Counted from the first letter of the stretch, positions 11,070 through 21,063 are shown. The stretch: DNA of 64,000 nucleotides from Colwellia maritima (GCF_022669015.1 NZ_JAKKSL010000004.1:310001-374000), one strand, 5' to 3'. Numbers and translations are program-made. Notes: generated by a model not told the origin, from the letters alone.

Positions 11070-13221
11070 AAAAGTAGTAAATTCAATATGTAAAATAATT
11101 ATATCAGCTCTTGTTAGCAGTACCTCGCTTGAAGTATTAGCACATGATACTAAAGTTACGCATCCGGTGATCACCCTTGAAGCGATTCGTTTGCTTGAAA
11201 AGCAAGATAAGATGAAAGGCGAGTTTTCGGAGCTTTACCGTATGACATCAGATGAATTGATACTTGGGAATGGTAAATTCCCTTTGTTTTGGGGGGCATG
11301 GAATGCTGACAAGGATGGCCCATGGTTGTTGGCCGATGAGCGTATCTATCCAAATATGGATGCGGCAGATACTGATGAAGACGATGGCTTCTGGCATAAT
11401 TTAGTGACCACACCTTATGCGGAGTTACATGAAATTAATGATATGACGGTAATTAGTGGTGTTGTGCGTGAAGATCATCCGTTTACTAAGGTATTAAAAC
11501 ATTTTTATCATGCCTATAGCACTGCGCCATTAACAATAGTAGGTAAGGAATTGGGTGAAAATAGTAAAACTCGTGCATTAACTTTTTTAGTCCGTTCAGC
11601 TAACCAGTATGGCTATGAAATTGGGCATGATTTTAGTGACGATAACTGGAAAAACGACTGGTACGACATTGATGAAACTTTAAAAAACAAGATCAAAGCG
11701 GCTAGCGTTAACACAGAAAAAGTGTATTTTGCTAAACAATTGGCATTTCAAACCTTCGGTGAAGCGTTACATCATGTCGAAGATATGAGCTCTATTGCCC
11801 ATGTACAAAACGATGGCCATCTGGTTTTTTCTGATGACGAACTCGACGATTACGAAGGACATTATTTACCTAATAAAATCTTTCAGTTTTATGGTGCCGG
11901 ACCTAGCGGTTCTTCTAGCACAACGAATGATAATTGGTTTTTAAAGGCAGGGGCAGTTGCCGCTACTGTAGATAATGTAAATGATATTTGGCCAACTAAG
12001 CAAAGTGCGATTAAGTGGGAAAGTAACAGCTTAGCGCATAAAATTTACAACGCTTCGGTATTTCAAGGTGTTTTACAGCCCGATGGTATAAATACGCCTG
12101 CAAATGACGAAATTACATCAGACGGTGAATTGGCTGATATGTTTCAATACCAAGAGAAGGATGAAAAAGGCATACCAAAAAATAAAGGCTTGTATCATGA
12201 CAACCGTTCATTTTATGAGTTTGCCGTATGGACTATTGAAGATGTAGGTAATTACCACTATAAAACCTTTTGGTGGTCTAACAATGACTGGTGGCCAACA
12301 GAAAGGTTTGACGGCCCCGCCGGTTATTATTATATCGAGCAAAAAACGGGTGACTCTTTTCGAGGAGACGAAAGTGATTTTGCAGTGGCTCACAATGGCA
12401 TACGGGCTGAATTAACTCAACCATACAGTACAGATAATAAATTACTGAAAGTAGATAACGAAAACAAGAATAAGTTACTGACTAAGTTTGCCCAACAATT
12501 GGTTCCTTTAGCTATTCGATACTCCGCCGGTTTTTCAGCTTATTGGTATAATACTGTTAACTCACCACCCTATTTAAAAGCGGTCAAAGTTAAACAAAAA
12601 GTAATAAAAGTTAAACAAGCCGACAATACTTATGCCAAATATGAATTTACGGCTTACGATGCGCGTTGGAAAAACGGTCATGCGTTTTTAACTAACACTC
12701 AAGATAGTATAGATACATCGATTGGTTATGTGTCAAAAGCACTCTTTACGGCGAAACGAAAACTGAACCGTGAAACACCGACAGCACCTTTGTATCATAA
12801 TCAAGACATTGATATTTATTTAACCTTTAGTGAGCCAATTAAACCACCACAGAAAGATGGTAGTAATTTTGAAATAGGGTTAAAGCGAGAATCAGCGTTA
12901 AAAAACGGTGAAATATCTGAATCTTCTTCTATTAAAATGCTAGATAAAGCTAACCTTGAATTTATTGATTTAGATGCCCCTAGTAATGCAGGTAACCCTA
13001 AAGTGCTCGCCGTTAGAGGTGAGTTTCCTGAGTTTGATGCTACTAATGTGCACTTAAAAGGTAGTCGTTATCGGGTCACTATTAAAAAAGCGGCTATTGA
13101 GAAGATTGAGCATTTATATGGTGCGGTACGTTTAGTAGTTAAAGCCAATGATAAAAATCTTCATAGTAGTATAGGAGGAGCAGATCTTGATGATAAGCCG
13201 AGAACGCCAAAGACGTATTAA
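11053..13221 (+). CDS. Exported zinc-dependent phospholipase C-like protein
   Basis: The GTG start at 11053 gives a signal peptide ending ...LEVLA, and the mature protein begins HDTKVTHPVITLEAIRLL. Together with FGEALHHVEDMSSIAHVQND (about residues 235-255) and the nearby GHYLP, this resembles the metal-ligand layout of the zinc-dependent phospholipase C / S1-P1 nuclease superfamily (N-terminal His, then H-x3-D-x5-H). The C-terminal third is beta-rich and Ig/SbsA-like (IDIYLTFSEPIKPP). The frame stops at 13221, but the other frame reads on naturally (RIKATLLGDAEPKFAWYDGD) to 13540, so one extra A near 13211 may have cut off the end. A lipid- or nucleic-acid-cleaving secreted effector is the likely role. 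The superfamily call is moderately sure; the substrate is unknown. Confidence 0.65.
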   Translation: MYVLNKKVVNSICKIIISALVSSTSLEVLAHDTKVTHPVITLEAIRLLEKQDKMKGEFSELYRMTSDELILGNGKFPLFWGAWNADKDGPWLLADERIYPNMDAADTDEDDGFWHNLVTTPYAELHEINDMTVISGVVREDHPFTKVLKHFYHAYSTAPLTIVGKELGENSKTRALTFLVRSANQYGYEIGHDFSDDNWKNDWYDIDETLKNKIKAASVNTEKVYFAKQLAFQTFGEALHHVEDMSSIAHVQNDGHLVFSDDELDDYEGHYLPNKIFQFYGAGPSGSSSTTNDNWFLKAGAVAATVDNVNDIWPTKQSAIKWESNSLAHKIYNASVFQGVLQPDGINTPANDEITSDGELADMFQYQEKDEKGIPKNKGLYHDNRSFYEFAVWTIEDVGNYHYKTFWWSNNDWWPTERFDGPAGYYYIEQKTGDSFRGDESDFAVAHNGIRAELTQPYSTDNKLLKVDNENKNKLLTKFAQQLVPLAIRYSAGFSAYWYNTVNSPPYLKAVKVKQKVIKVKQADNTYAKYEFTAYDARWKNGHAFLTNTQDSIDTSIGYVSKALFTAKRKLNRETPTAPLYHNQDIDIYLTFSEPIKPPQKDGSNFEIGLKRESALKNGEISESSSIKMLDKANLEFIDLDAPSNAGNPKVLAVRGEFPEFDATNVHLKGSRYRVTIKKAAIEKIEHLYGAVRLVVKANDKNLHSSIGGADLDDKPRTPKTY

Positions 13222-13540
13222 AGCCACATTGTTAGGGGACGCTGAACCCAAATTCGCTTGGTACGATGGTGATATGGAATTAGATACCGTCTTTTCGGCA
13301 AGTAAGGATATTAATGGGAAACCTATTACTAAAAAACACTTTAAATATGACACTGGTAAAGGTGATCAGAATCATATTTTATGGTTCAGTCCTGAGGTTA
13401 CAGAGGAGGACTTGACGGAGCAAATTAAAAAAAACAAAGACCAAGGTTACGACGGCGTATCAATTACAGGTATGCCTAAAGAAGACAAAAGTAAAACTTA
13501 TCAAGTCATACATGATAAAAAATTAGGGCACCCTCAATAG
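13190..13540 (+). CDS. C-terminal extension of the phospholipase-like protein, or separate small protein
   Basis: The ATG at 13190 has a good AGGAGG 11 bases upstream, which would support an independent 116-residue gene. Against that, the AGGAGG also reads as ordinary codons (Ile-Gly-Gly-Ala) of the upstream gene, and removing one A near 13211 fuses the frames smoothly. Since single-base shifts are common in this window, I favour fusion. The sequence is charged and ends in HDKKLGHPQ. No family is recognised. Confidence 0.45.
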   Translation: MISRERQRRIKATLLGDAEPKFAWYDGDMELDTVFSASKDINGKPITKKHFKYDTGKGDQNHILWFSPEVTEEDLTEQIKKNKDQGYDGVSITGMPKEDKSKTYQVIHDKKLGHPQ

Positions 13541-13615
13541 GGAAATGAATTTAATCCTTTATTGCTCGTGTTAACTCTGATTATTTTTAACTAAGATAAA
13601 ATATAGGAGCCTGAA

Positions 13616-16600
13616 ATTTTTATGACTTTAATGGTGACGGGCAGTCAGACAAGGTTATTCAAGGTCACTTGGTCACCAAAGCCAATGAAAACGGCGATAA
13701 TGAAGAGGTTTTTGAGGCCAATAGCGCGGGTAATTTACAAGGGCTGTATTTTGACGCACCCGAAGCAGGCGAGGCACCTGACCTACTGCGCCTTATCGAC
13801 CACGAAGTACGTAAAGCCTCTGTTGGCCTGTTAGAAAGTATTAGCACAGCCGATTTACGCAATACCGACGTACTCTTTTTTAGAGAGTCCACCGGACAAT
13901 TAATCATGGAGCGAAACGGCTTAAAAGAAGCCGAAGTCAGAGGCGGCGAAGTACAGCTAGACGAAGAAACGCAACTGGTGGGTTATCGTGTGATGTTGCG
14001 TGGCCCTCGGGATTGGAGTTTAAATATCGGCGGCGGCGTAGGATATAAACAGCGACAAGGAAGTTATGAGAATTGGGCGACAGAGTATCAGTTAACCGAG
14101 CCGTTTCAACAGAAAAAGTCTGACTACATACGTGAAGGCGAAACCATTAAAATTGTCGCCATTAACCGCGCCACCGGTTATATGGGCACAGCGAGCGCTA
14201 AAATTGACAGAACATCAGGTGTTTTAACCGTATTAGCACCACCGATAGTGTTAAGGCCACCTAATTTAAAATATGGGCTGAGCGCAAATACAATGTTGAT
14301 AAAGGTCTGACCAAAGGTGAGTCGCGCAACTATACCATAGGCGCCGAGGGGGCAGCATTAACCAGTGACAGCACCATTACCATCTACACCGAATGGTTAG
14401 ACGAATACGGCAATCCGCTGCCTGATGAGCTTGGCCTAGACAACGGTGAGCAATATGGTTTTACCGGGCGCTTAGCCAAAGTCGTGGCGCCTAATCAATT
14501 ACAAGGCGTTGGCGCAGGCAATGACTTAGCCTCATTTGCGATAGCCCCTGGACGCAAAACCCAAGTCATTAGTGTGGGCAGTAACCTCACCACAGCCGAG
14601 CATTATTATGTGCATGTGATTGGCAAAGGCAAAGACCAAGAATGCAGCGGTGGTGGCAGTTGCCCCGGCTTTAGCAACACCGGCACTACCGCGCCTTATG
14701 ATACCCGGCCAAACTTACTGGTACCCTTTTTAGTACCCCTGCCAGATGAAGACCGCACCTGGATTGACTACCGTACTTACCGTGGTTTACTGGCAGATGA
14801 AGCCATTACCAACAAACCCAATAAGCCACTGCCGGCGTATAGTCGGGCGTACCGACCTGAATATCAATTCAGCCAGTATGGCCTAGAGATGAAAGAAATT
14901 AATGCAACAGCAACGGATGCCAATGGCGCAGAGACTAGCACTAACATTCTCAAGAGTGACAGCCCAACCATTACCAGTAGTGATGATTACATTACCGCCT
15001 TGTACTCACTTATTAGCAGTAACAACGACAGACTAACCGCAATAGATGGCCCACAAGAATTAGTCTTAGCACTGGGTGAAGAAGAGCAACTCATCACCAT
15101 TGGCGAAGACCAAAGCATTACTTTTAGTAATATTGCGCACTTAGCAAGCCTAGACCCTGAAGATTTCCTCAGTATGCGGCTTTACACCAATAACGATGCC
15201 AGTAATATCTTGTGGGAGTATGCGTTTGGTAGTTTCGGTGTATATCCTGAGGTTGAGCTTGAAATAAGTGCCGATGATCATTTTACCTACATTACCGCAA
15301 TGTCAGTGCATGGTGACGGCTCAGATATAGGTTGGAAACTTATTGAAAATTCGGGTGGCGGAAATATATCTGAAAACGCAACAGAGCTTGATGAACAAGT
15401 TTCAATTATAACTCTGAATACATCTACCAAAGTCGGTGATACTTATAAAGTTCGTAGTCAATTAATAAATATTGAAACACAAAGTGGAGTAAAAGCCATT
15501 GGTAGTTATCTAGATACAGGGCTTATAAAAGTAATTGCCGGTAAACCTGACACAATACAGATTACTAAAAATATAGAGCATTATCCTTCAGATAATACGG
15601 GAACGGTTACTTTAACTGCTTTAATCAAAGATCAATTTGGTAATCATGTAGAAGATGGAACGGCTGTGACATGGTTAGCAAATGAGTCAACATCATCCTT
15701 TATAAGTGTAGAAAATATTACAGTTGACGGTTTAGTTACAGCAGAGTTGAGATCACCAAAGTTACCTGTTGATCAAGTGGTAACTGTAATGTCTGGTGAT
15801 GTTGTTCATTCTACCACAATGAAAGTTAATCGAGTAAGCGGCTCTTTGACTTCAGATGTAGCTGTTATTAACGTAGATAATACTGAAACAGCAACCATAA
15901 CAGCAAACGTAAATGCTACAGATGGCACCCCTGTTTTTTGGATGTCCAAAGAACGGTGTGGTTTTAGGTGATAACTTTGTAACGGATGGAAAGGCAACTG
16001 CTATATTGTCTGGTGGCTTAGTAGGTGAGGTCGCAGTAACGGCAACAATAGGAGATCGCTTACTTCTTTGGGAAGGAAGCTTTGAAAGTAACTCAGCTAT
16101 CAAGGTTAAAGTCGAACATCCCTACATAGTTGCGGGTGAAAAAAGTAATGGTATTGGTGAGGTTGTTCGAGGTGATGGCACCGTTAGTAAAATTCCCTAT
16201 TGGTCGAGCAGTAATGTTGAAGTAACGGGTCCTGAAAATGCATGGTTGGATATTGGTGTTTCAGATAATAAAAAAACTGAAATATTTTTATTTGAAGAAC
16301 TTGATGTAGATATAACTAAAGGAAATTTGAAAGGGCATGAAATAAAGGTATCAGGCGCAATATTAGATACTATTGTTAGGCATTCTGGCTCAGGGGCATT
16401 TTTATTTGATGGCCAAGGTCAGGGAGTAATAACACATCATGATGATTTTAATTTCAAGGAAGAATTCTCGATTTCAGTATGGTTAAGACCAAATGAAATA
16501 ACAAATGCACAAATACTCAAAAAAGGATCTGATTGGCAATTAACTTTACTCGATGACGGTAAAATAAAAGCTACTATTAAAACCAATGTTGCTTCATATG

Positions 16601-18253
16601 AAGTTATATCTGACGCTAAAGTGGAAGTAGGCTCATGGTCTTACGTTTCAATTGATTATGGTAGTAATGGTTTGAGATTAACCATTGGAGTAGATGCAAA
16701 ATCTAATGGAAATGCGCAGGGTTTATTATCAAATAATAATGGAAATATTGCCATTGCAGATAACTTTAATGGGCATGTTGATGATTTGGTTTTTTCTAGC
16801 ACCAATAAAGATGCAGAAATCAGGTTTGAAGGTTTAGATGGTACAGGTAGATTACAATTAGATAGCTCAGGTCATGCTAATTTCCAAGTACTAAATACAG
16901 GTGATTTAACCTCACGTATTTCATCTCGTGTCCCAATAACTATACGTTCTACCCCTGTACGACAAAGTAAGACTAAACTTTCCAGAAGCATAAGTGTGCT
17001 ATCGAATAGCCCAAGCGAAGCAACTGAAGATGAAGAAAGTGTAACAACCTATGTTCAAATTGTAGAACGAGATACATGGTTTTTATTGGTTGATACTGTG
17101 ACCTCTTTTTTTGGTGGTGATCCAGAATCAGGTCTTTGGTTTTGTGTCAAATATCGCAGGTGGTATGGCGATAGTTGGAGATGTTGGCGCGATTACTAAA
17201 AATTCATGGCGAGCAACTGGGTGGTCAGACAATGAACCTAATTTAGTTGAAACATTTTTTAGTGGTTTAGGCTTATTAACAGAAGCCGCGGTAGGTTTTG
17301 GCGAAGTTGCTGACTTACCAATTTCCGTAGTTAAATCGGTATCATCTACTTTTGGAGATACCCCATTTACTCGAACGCTAGCGACACGGGTTAAAGATTC
17401 GGTCATTGAAGATGTGCCCTTTAGTGAAGCAGAAAGTGCAATTGTTAAACAGCTAAGTGAGGGAGATTATGCGCTTGGTAAGGTTTTTAATGAAGTTGTA
17501 ACATCGGATGAATTGTATAAAGCCGCCATTCGTAGTGGCGACAAATTAGGAGATGACTTCTTAGATGTATTTACAAAAATAGCGACAGACCCTAGTTTAG
17601 GGAAAGCACCGGCAGAAGCATTAATTCTAGTGTTATCAAAATCCTCAGATGACGTGCTGAAAAACATTAAAGACTCACCAGTTCCTTTGTTAGAATCTTT
17701 AACTGCTATAGCAAAGTCAAGTGCAAAAGTTAGTCCTGAGCTAATGACGAAGATATTAGGGAATGATAAAATTTATTCAAATGCATATAAGCAAGGAGAA
17801 TTACTTAAAGATATAGGTGAAATCGCTACTGTTAAGGGGGTTGAAGATTTAGCTAAAATGCTAAAAACTAACAATATCCGTGCTAAAGGATTTAGATACG
17901 AATTAGAGAGTGCTGCTTATTTAAAAAGAGAAGGTGTAAATGTTGCTGAACTGTCAACTCAAACCTCATCAAAAAAACTTGGCAATACGGATATAGATAT
18001 AATTGCAGACTTTGGCCAAGGTTTAACCTATGTTCAAGTTAAAAAAAGCACGGCTGCTTTAGGTTATGGAGCTAAAAATTTAAATAAAACAAAATTATGG
18101 ATAGCAAAGGCACAAGAAGCCTTAGGTGCAGCTCCAAATGATTTTAGCAAAATTTTATATGTTGTTCCCCCTGGTCAAAATATACCAAAGCAAATCAGAG
18201 AGTATCTTGAACTTAAGAATATTCAGGTGCTTAAAGATATACCACATTTATAG
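13616..18253 (+). pseudogene. Orphan C-terminal module: second copy of the core with a toxin-like tail (no start, frameshifts)
   Basis: From 13616 to 15229 the DNA matches 6241-7854 of the full-length gene almost base for base, but the signal peptide and first half are absent and no start codon with a ribosome site is seen. Shifts occur near 14266 (one A fewer in an A-run than copy 1), 15950 and 17140. After 15229 the tail is unique: a Big-1/invasin-like Ig domain (about 15540-15850), a LamG/concanavalin-like jelly roll (about 16380-16800), a hydrophobic Gly-rich segment (about 17100-17330, NIAGGMAIVGDVGAITKN) like the pre-toxin membrane segments of other polymorphic toxins, a helical linker, and a nuclease-like end. 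This is the classic form of an orphan toxin tip that needs recombination with the complete gene to be expressed. Confidence 0.7.
17111..18253 (+). CDS. Toxin end of the orphan module: PD-(D/E)XK nuclease-like domain
   Basis: This is the longest unbroken frame of the module tail. After the hydrophobic segment and a helical linker, the last 120 residues read FRYELESAAYLKREG, then NTDIDIIADFG, then LTYVQVKKS. The Glu in the first helix, the Asp of the TDIDII strand and the Q-x-K of YVQVKK match the alpha-beta-beta core of PD-(D/E)XK nucleases, which are common as contact-dependent toxin tips. The frame ends 10 bases before the candidate immunity gene. DNA or RNA cleavage in target cells is inferred from the fold signature. 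Confidence 0.6.
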   Translation: MVVIQNQVFGFVSNIAGGMAIVGDVGAITKNSWRATGWSDNEPNLVETFFSGLGLLTEAAVGFGEVADLPISVVKSVSSTFGDTPFTRTLATRVKDSVIEDVPFSEAESAIVKQLSEGDYALGKVFNEVVTSDELYKAAIRSGDKLGDDFLDVFTKIATDPSLGKAPAEALILVLSKSSDDVLKNIKDSPVPLLESLTAIAKSSAKVSPELMTKILGNDKIYSNAYKQGELLKDIGEIATVKGVEDLAKMLKTNNIRAKGFRYELESAAYLKREGVNVAELSTQTSSKKLGNTDIDIIADFGQGLTYVQVKKSTAALGYGAKNLNKTKLWIAKAQEALGAAPNDFSKILYVVPPGQNIPKQIREYLELKNIQVLKDIPHL

Positions 18254-18263
18254 AGAAAGAATA

Positions 18264-19292
18264 ATGTCAGAACGAAAATATGAATTTTTATCAGTAAAAC
18301 AGGTCAAACTTGAAGAGGTTGAAAGCCTATTAGAAGAGATATCAAATAAGTTTACAAACGTTAATGTTCTAGGTACTAGTGATTTACATAATCTATACTT
18401 TGAAAAATTATCAAGGTGCGAGTTGTTAGATTTTAAAAGCGATATTAATATAAAAGATTTAATGATTGAAGGTGTTTTGAATTTTCGTTCTAATTTCTGG
18501 GAGACTTTAGAGGACGTACTTTTAAGATTAGATGAAAGGATTAGGGAATATGGCGGCTGCATTATTAATATCGATTATAAGGGAAAGGTGCAAGAGGATA
18601 ATAAAAGAGCATATGATTCTATAGGGCTTAGAATTGAACAAAACCAATGTTCTTTTTCATTTTATGCGAATGGCTCGAAAATCTCCTCTGATAAGGAATA
18701 TGGTAAGCGAGTCATAAAAGAACTTATTGAGCTTATTGGATTAGATATTATAGTTGAAGAAAGCGAAGGTTTTTTTAGATTAACTTCTGACACTAAAAAT
18801 TTGAAAATATTAGCGGGAGGCTTATTTGGAAAAAATCCCAGTGCATTTTACTGTGAAATTGATGAAAGCTCACCAAAGATTCAAGTGAAACTGTTAAAGA
18901 AAGCGCTTGAATTTCTCTATAACGAAAAGGTACTAAGTTGTTCCTGGAAGTGTTATCCAATTATTTTTGACAACAGCTCATTTGGAAATCATCAATCAAA
19001 TTTTATTGATGTTATTAGAGAGCAAAATTTACCTGCTGATTATTATAATGGCAACATTTCTGTGTCAATTGAAAAATTATTAAACTTTGATGAATTACAA
19101 AAGCTCTGTATATCCAATAGTTCAATATTCACCCGACTGGTGACATTTGACATTGATAATTCAGACTTAGGAGAGATACTAGTAGAGACAACTAAATCGG
19201 GGCATAGGTTACATCTTGAATTTAAAAATGAGGAAAGTAAGGTAAAAGTTTTGAATAATCTTAGAGTAGACTTTAAAGAATTAAATAATTAA
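18264..19292 (+). CDS. Candidate immunity protein for the nuclease tip
   Basis: This 342-residue cytoplasmic protein has no signal peptide or membrane segment. The start at 18264 is preceded by AGAGAAAG and lies 10 bases after the toxin stop, the spacing typical of a toxin-immunity pair. The sequence is charged, alternating helices and strands (EVESLLEEISNKFTNVNV; IIEVEES-like segments), and I recognise no named family. Its assignment rests on position, size and strand. A two-domain makeup is possible, with the split near residue 165. It could instead be an unrelated hypothetical protein. Confidence 0.6.
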   Translation: MSERKYEFLSVKQVKLEEVESLLEEISNKFTNVNVLGTSDLHNLYFEKLSRCELLDFKSDINIKDLMIEGVLNFRSNFWETLEDVLLRLDERIREYGGCIINIDYKGKVQEDNKRAYDSIGLRIEQNQCSFSFYANGSKISSDKEYGKRVIKELIELIGLDIIVEESEGFFRLTSDTKNLKILAGGLFGKNPSAFYCEIDESSPKIQVKLLKKALEFLYNEKVLSCSWKCYPIIFDNSSFGNHQSNFIDVIREQNLPADYYNGNISVSIEKLLNFDELQKLCISNSSIFTRLVTFDIDNSDLGEILVETTKSGHRLHLEFKNEESKVKVLNNLRVDFKELNN

Positions 19293-19307
19293 CTGGAAAA
19301 ATTAACA

Positions 19308-19619
19308 CGGACAGAAATTAACAAGGACATATATGGACGCTCTCCAGAAATCAAGCCGAACTTAAGTAAAAACATAAATATATCTCTTATGTTTTCATCG
19401 GTTGATCTTAAGTACTTTTACTTTATTGTTTTCGATGACAGGCCCTATTGCTGCTTAAAGCAAACTGTAACCAATGCCTTAAAAACAGATACAAAGCTTA
19501 GGGAGCGTATCGCAGGGTGGTATAGATTATCTGATGATACTTTATTGAATAATAAAGTAAATGAAGTGTTATCAGTATTTAGATCTAAATTAGAAAGTAA
19601 AATATTGGTGGTTGAATGA
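19308..19619 (+). pseudogene. Fragment of a hypothetical protein (possibly an old immunity gene)
   Basis: An open frame without a clear start covers this stretch; an ATG is available at 19389 (76 residues). It reads TEINKDIYGRSPEIKPN... and ends SKLESKILVVE. A second frame overlaps its stop. No family is recognised. Its place behind a toxin-immunity pair fits the displaced immunity remnants that accumulate in such loci, but this is only positional. Confidence 0.35.
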
Positions 19620-19744
19620 TGTATAAAATATCTATTGAAGAGTTTGAAAATATTGGGTGGGTTCATTATTTTCACGAGCAAGTGTTTTATCAAACCCGAA
19701 TTAACAAGGACAGTCGCTTAAAGTTGAATAATATAAACCACTGA
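19619..19744 (+). CDS. Truncated small reading frame
   Basis: A start at 19616/19619 overlaps the preceding stop, as in coupled genes. The frame encodes MYKISIEEFENIGWVHYF... and then runs into a repeat (ACAAGGACAGTCGCT) that also occurs near 23028, so its natural end was probably replaced by repeat sequence. Confidence 0.3.
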   Translation: MYKISIEEFENIGWVHYFHEQVFYQTRINKDSRLKLNNINH

Positions 19745-19783
19745 ACTAAGGTTAATCTATAACCATTATTCAGAGTTTTTGTT

Positions 19784-20759
19784 ATGACAACTGCCAGAAA
19801 ACAACTCATTAGCTTAGTTGATACCCCTTATTATCATTGTATTTCTCGTTGTGTTCGCCGCGCCTTTTTATGTGGTGAAGATAAAAACACAGGGGAAAAT
19901 TTTGACCACAGGCGGTCATTTGGGTTGAGGATAAATTACTCAGCCTAAGTCAAGTGTTTGCTATTGATGTGTGCGCTTACGCTGTTATGAGTAATCACAC
20001 GCACATGGTACTTTTTGTTGATGAAACAACAGCGAAAGGGTGGTCAACACTTGAGGTACTTGAGCGGCGGCATCAGTTATTTAAAGGTACCTTATTAACG
20101 CAAAAATATTGCCGAAGAGAAGAAATCCCTGACTACCTTATAGCTTCTTTACTTGAAACGGTAGATGTTTATCGCAATCGTTTGATGGATATCAGTGGTT
20201 TATGCGCTTACTCAACCAAAGTATTGCAATACAAGCCAATCAAGAAGATAACTGTACAGGTCATTTTTGGGAAGGGCGCTTTAAATCCCAAGCGCTATTA
20301 GATGAAGCGGCACTTGCGGCTTGTATGGCCTATGTAGACTTAAACTCCGTTAGAGCTAACATTGCCATAACGCCTGAAACATCCGCACATACCAGTGTAA
20401 AAGAGCGAGTAGTACAAGCTAAAAAAGCTAAACAACCCAAATCATTACTACCATTTGTAGGAAACCCACGTAAAGCAATGCCAAAAGGCTTACCATTTGA
20501 GCTTAAAGATTACCTTGAATTAATTGAACAGACAGGTCGGTGTTTCCGTGAAGATAAAGCAGGCTATATTGAAACAACTCAACTGACTTTACTTAACCGC
20601 TTGAACATAAGTCCTGATAATTGGCTCACGTTAACAAAAGACTTTAGAAAGGTATTCCGTGGCGCGGTAGGTCATAGTGATGTGTTAACCGATTACTGTG
20701 AGCATAAAGGATTAAAGCGGCGAACCAATGTCAGTTGCTGTGATAAACTATTGGCATAA
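19784..20759 (+). CDS. REP-associated tyrosine transposase (RAYT), copy 1, frameshifted
   Basis: The start at 19784 opens [19 protein letters not shown], the usual RAYT N-terminus. The HUH-like pair [10 protein letters not shown] and the [15 protein letters not shown] / [12 protein letters not shown] block identify the Y1-transposase family. The frame is broken near 19922 (two extra bases) and again near 20194, where DISG-L replaces the expected DISWFM. The second break is at the same base as in the paralogue at 53135. The composite is about 325 residues. RAYTs nick single-stranded DNA at REP palindromes and spread them. REP-like repeats surround this copy. Confidence 0.75.
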
Positions 20760-20788
20760 AGAATTAACACTAATCACTTATTTTAAAC

Positions 20789-20810
20789 AACACATCAAGC
20801 TTGATGTGTT
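20789..20810. terminator. 22-bp perfect palindrome after RAYT copy 1
   Basis: The palindrome centres on AAGCTT with arms AACACATC/GATGTGTT and lies 30 bases after the transposase stop. It can form a long hairpin in either strand, but no strong T-run follows. Terminator or REP-type element are both possible. Confidence 0.4.
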
Positions 20811-20933
20811 TGTAATGCCTAGAAAACAGTAATTTCCTAATTTGGCTGTAACGTTGGTCAATAATTTTCAAATTGAGATCATATTCTTCATCTTTGAGTT
20901 TATTTAGAGCTGTTATTTAGCTTGTAATCTGGT

Positions 20934-21063
20934 TTTGTTGTAGAGTAATTTATAAGCGAGTGTCCTAATTTACTTTTGTTGTAGAGTAATTTATAAGCGA
21001 GTGTCCTAATTTACTTTAAGCGAGTGTCCTAATTTACTTTAAGCGAGTGTCCTAATTTACTTT
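20934..21063. repeat. Short tandem repeats, unit GTGTCCTAATTTACTT
   Basis: Two units of about 41 bp (TTGTTGTAGAGTAATTTA followed by TAAGCGAGTGTCC...) are followed by two shorter units of 23 bp sharing the second half. All are exact copies, so the expansion is recent or was produced by replication slippage beside the transposase. Confidence 0.75.

Larger units (their letters stand above)
9400..11215 (+). repeat. Diverged tandem duplication (about 905-bp unit)
   Basis: The stretch from about 9400 to 10303 is repeated from about 10304 to 11215. Each unit begins with the last codons of the helical-protein gene (ATTAGCATTGATGTAAT), carries a lipoprotein gene, and ends inside the first codons of the phospholipase-like gene. 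The junction at 10303/10304 fuses that truncated start to a second copy of the helical-protein gene end. Lipoprotein sequences are near-identical at the N-terminus and diverged at the C-terminus. Confidence 0.8.

Noticed and set aside
13622-13907. Frames on both strands at the start of the orphan module
   Set aside because: They also appear at the same place in the full-length gene and are shadows of its coding frame.
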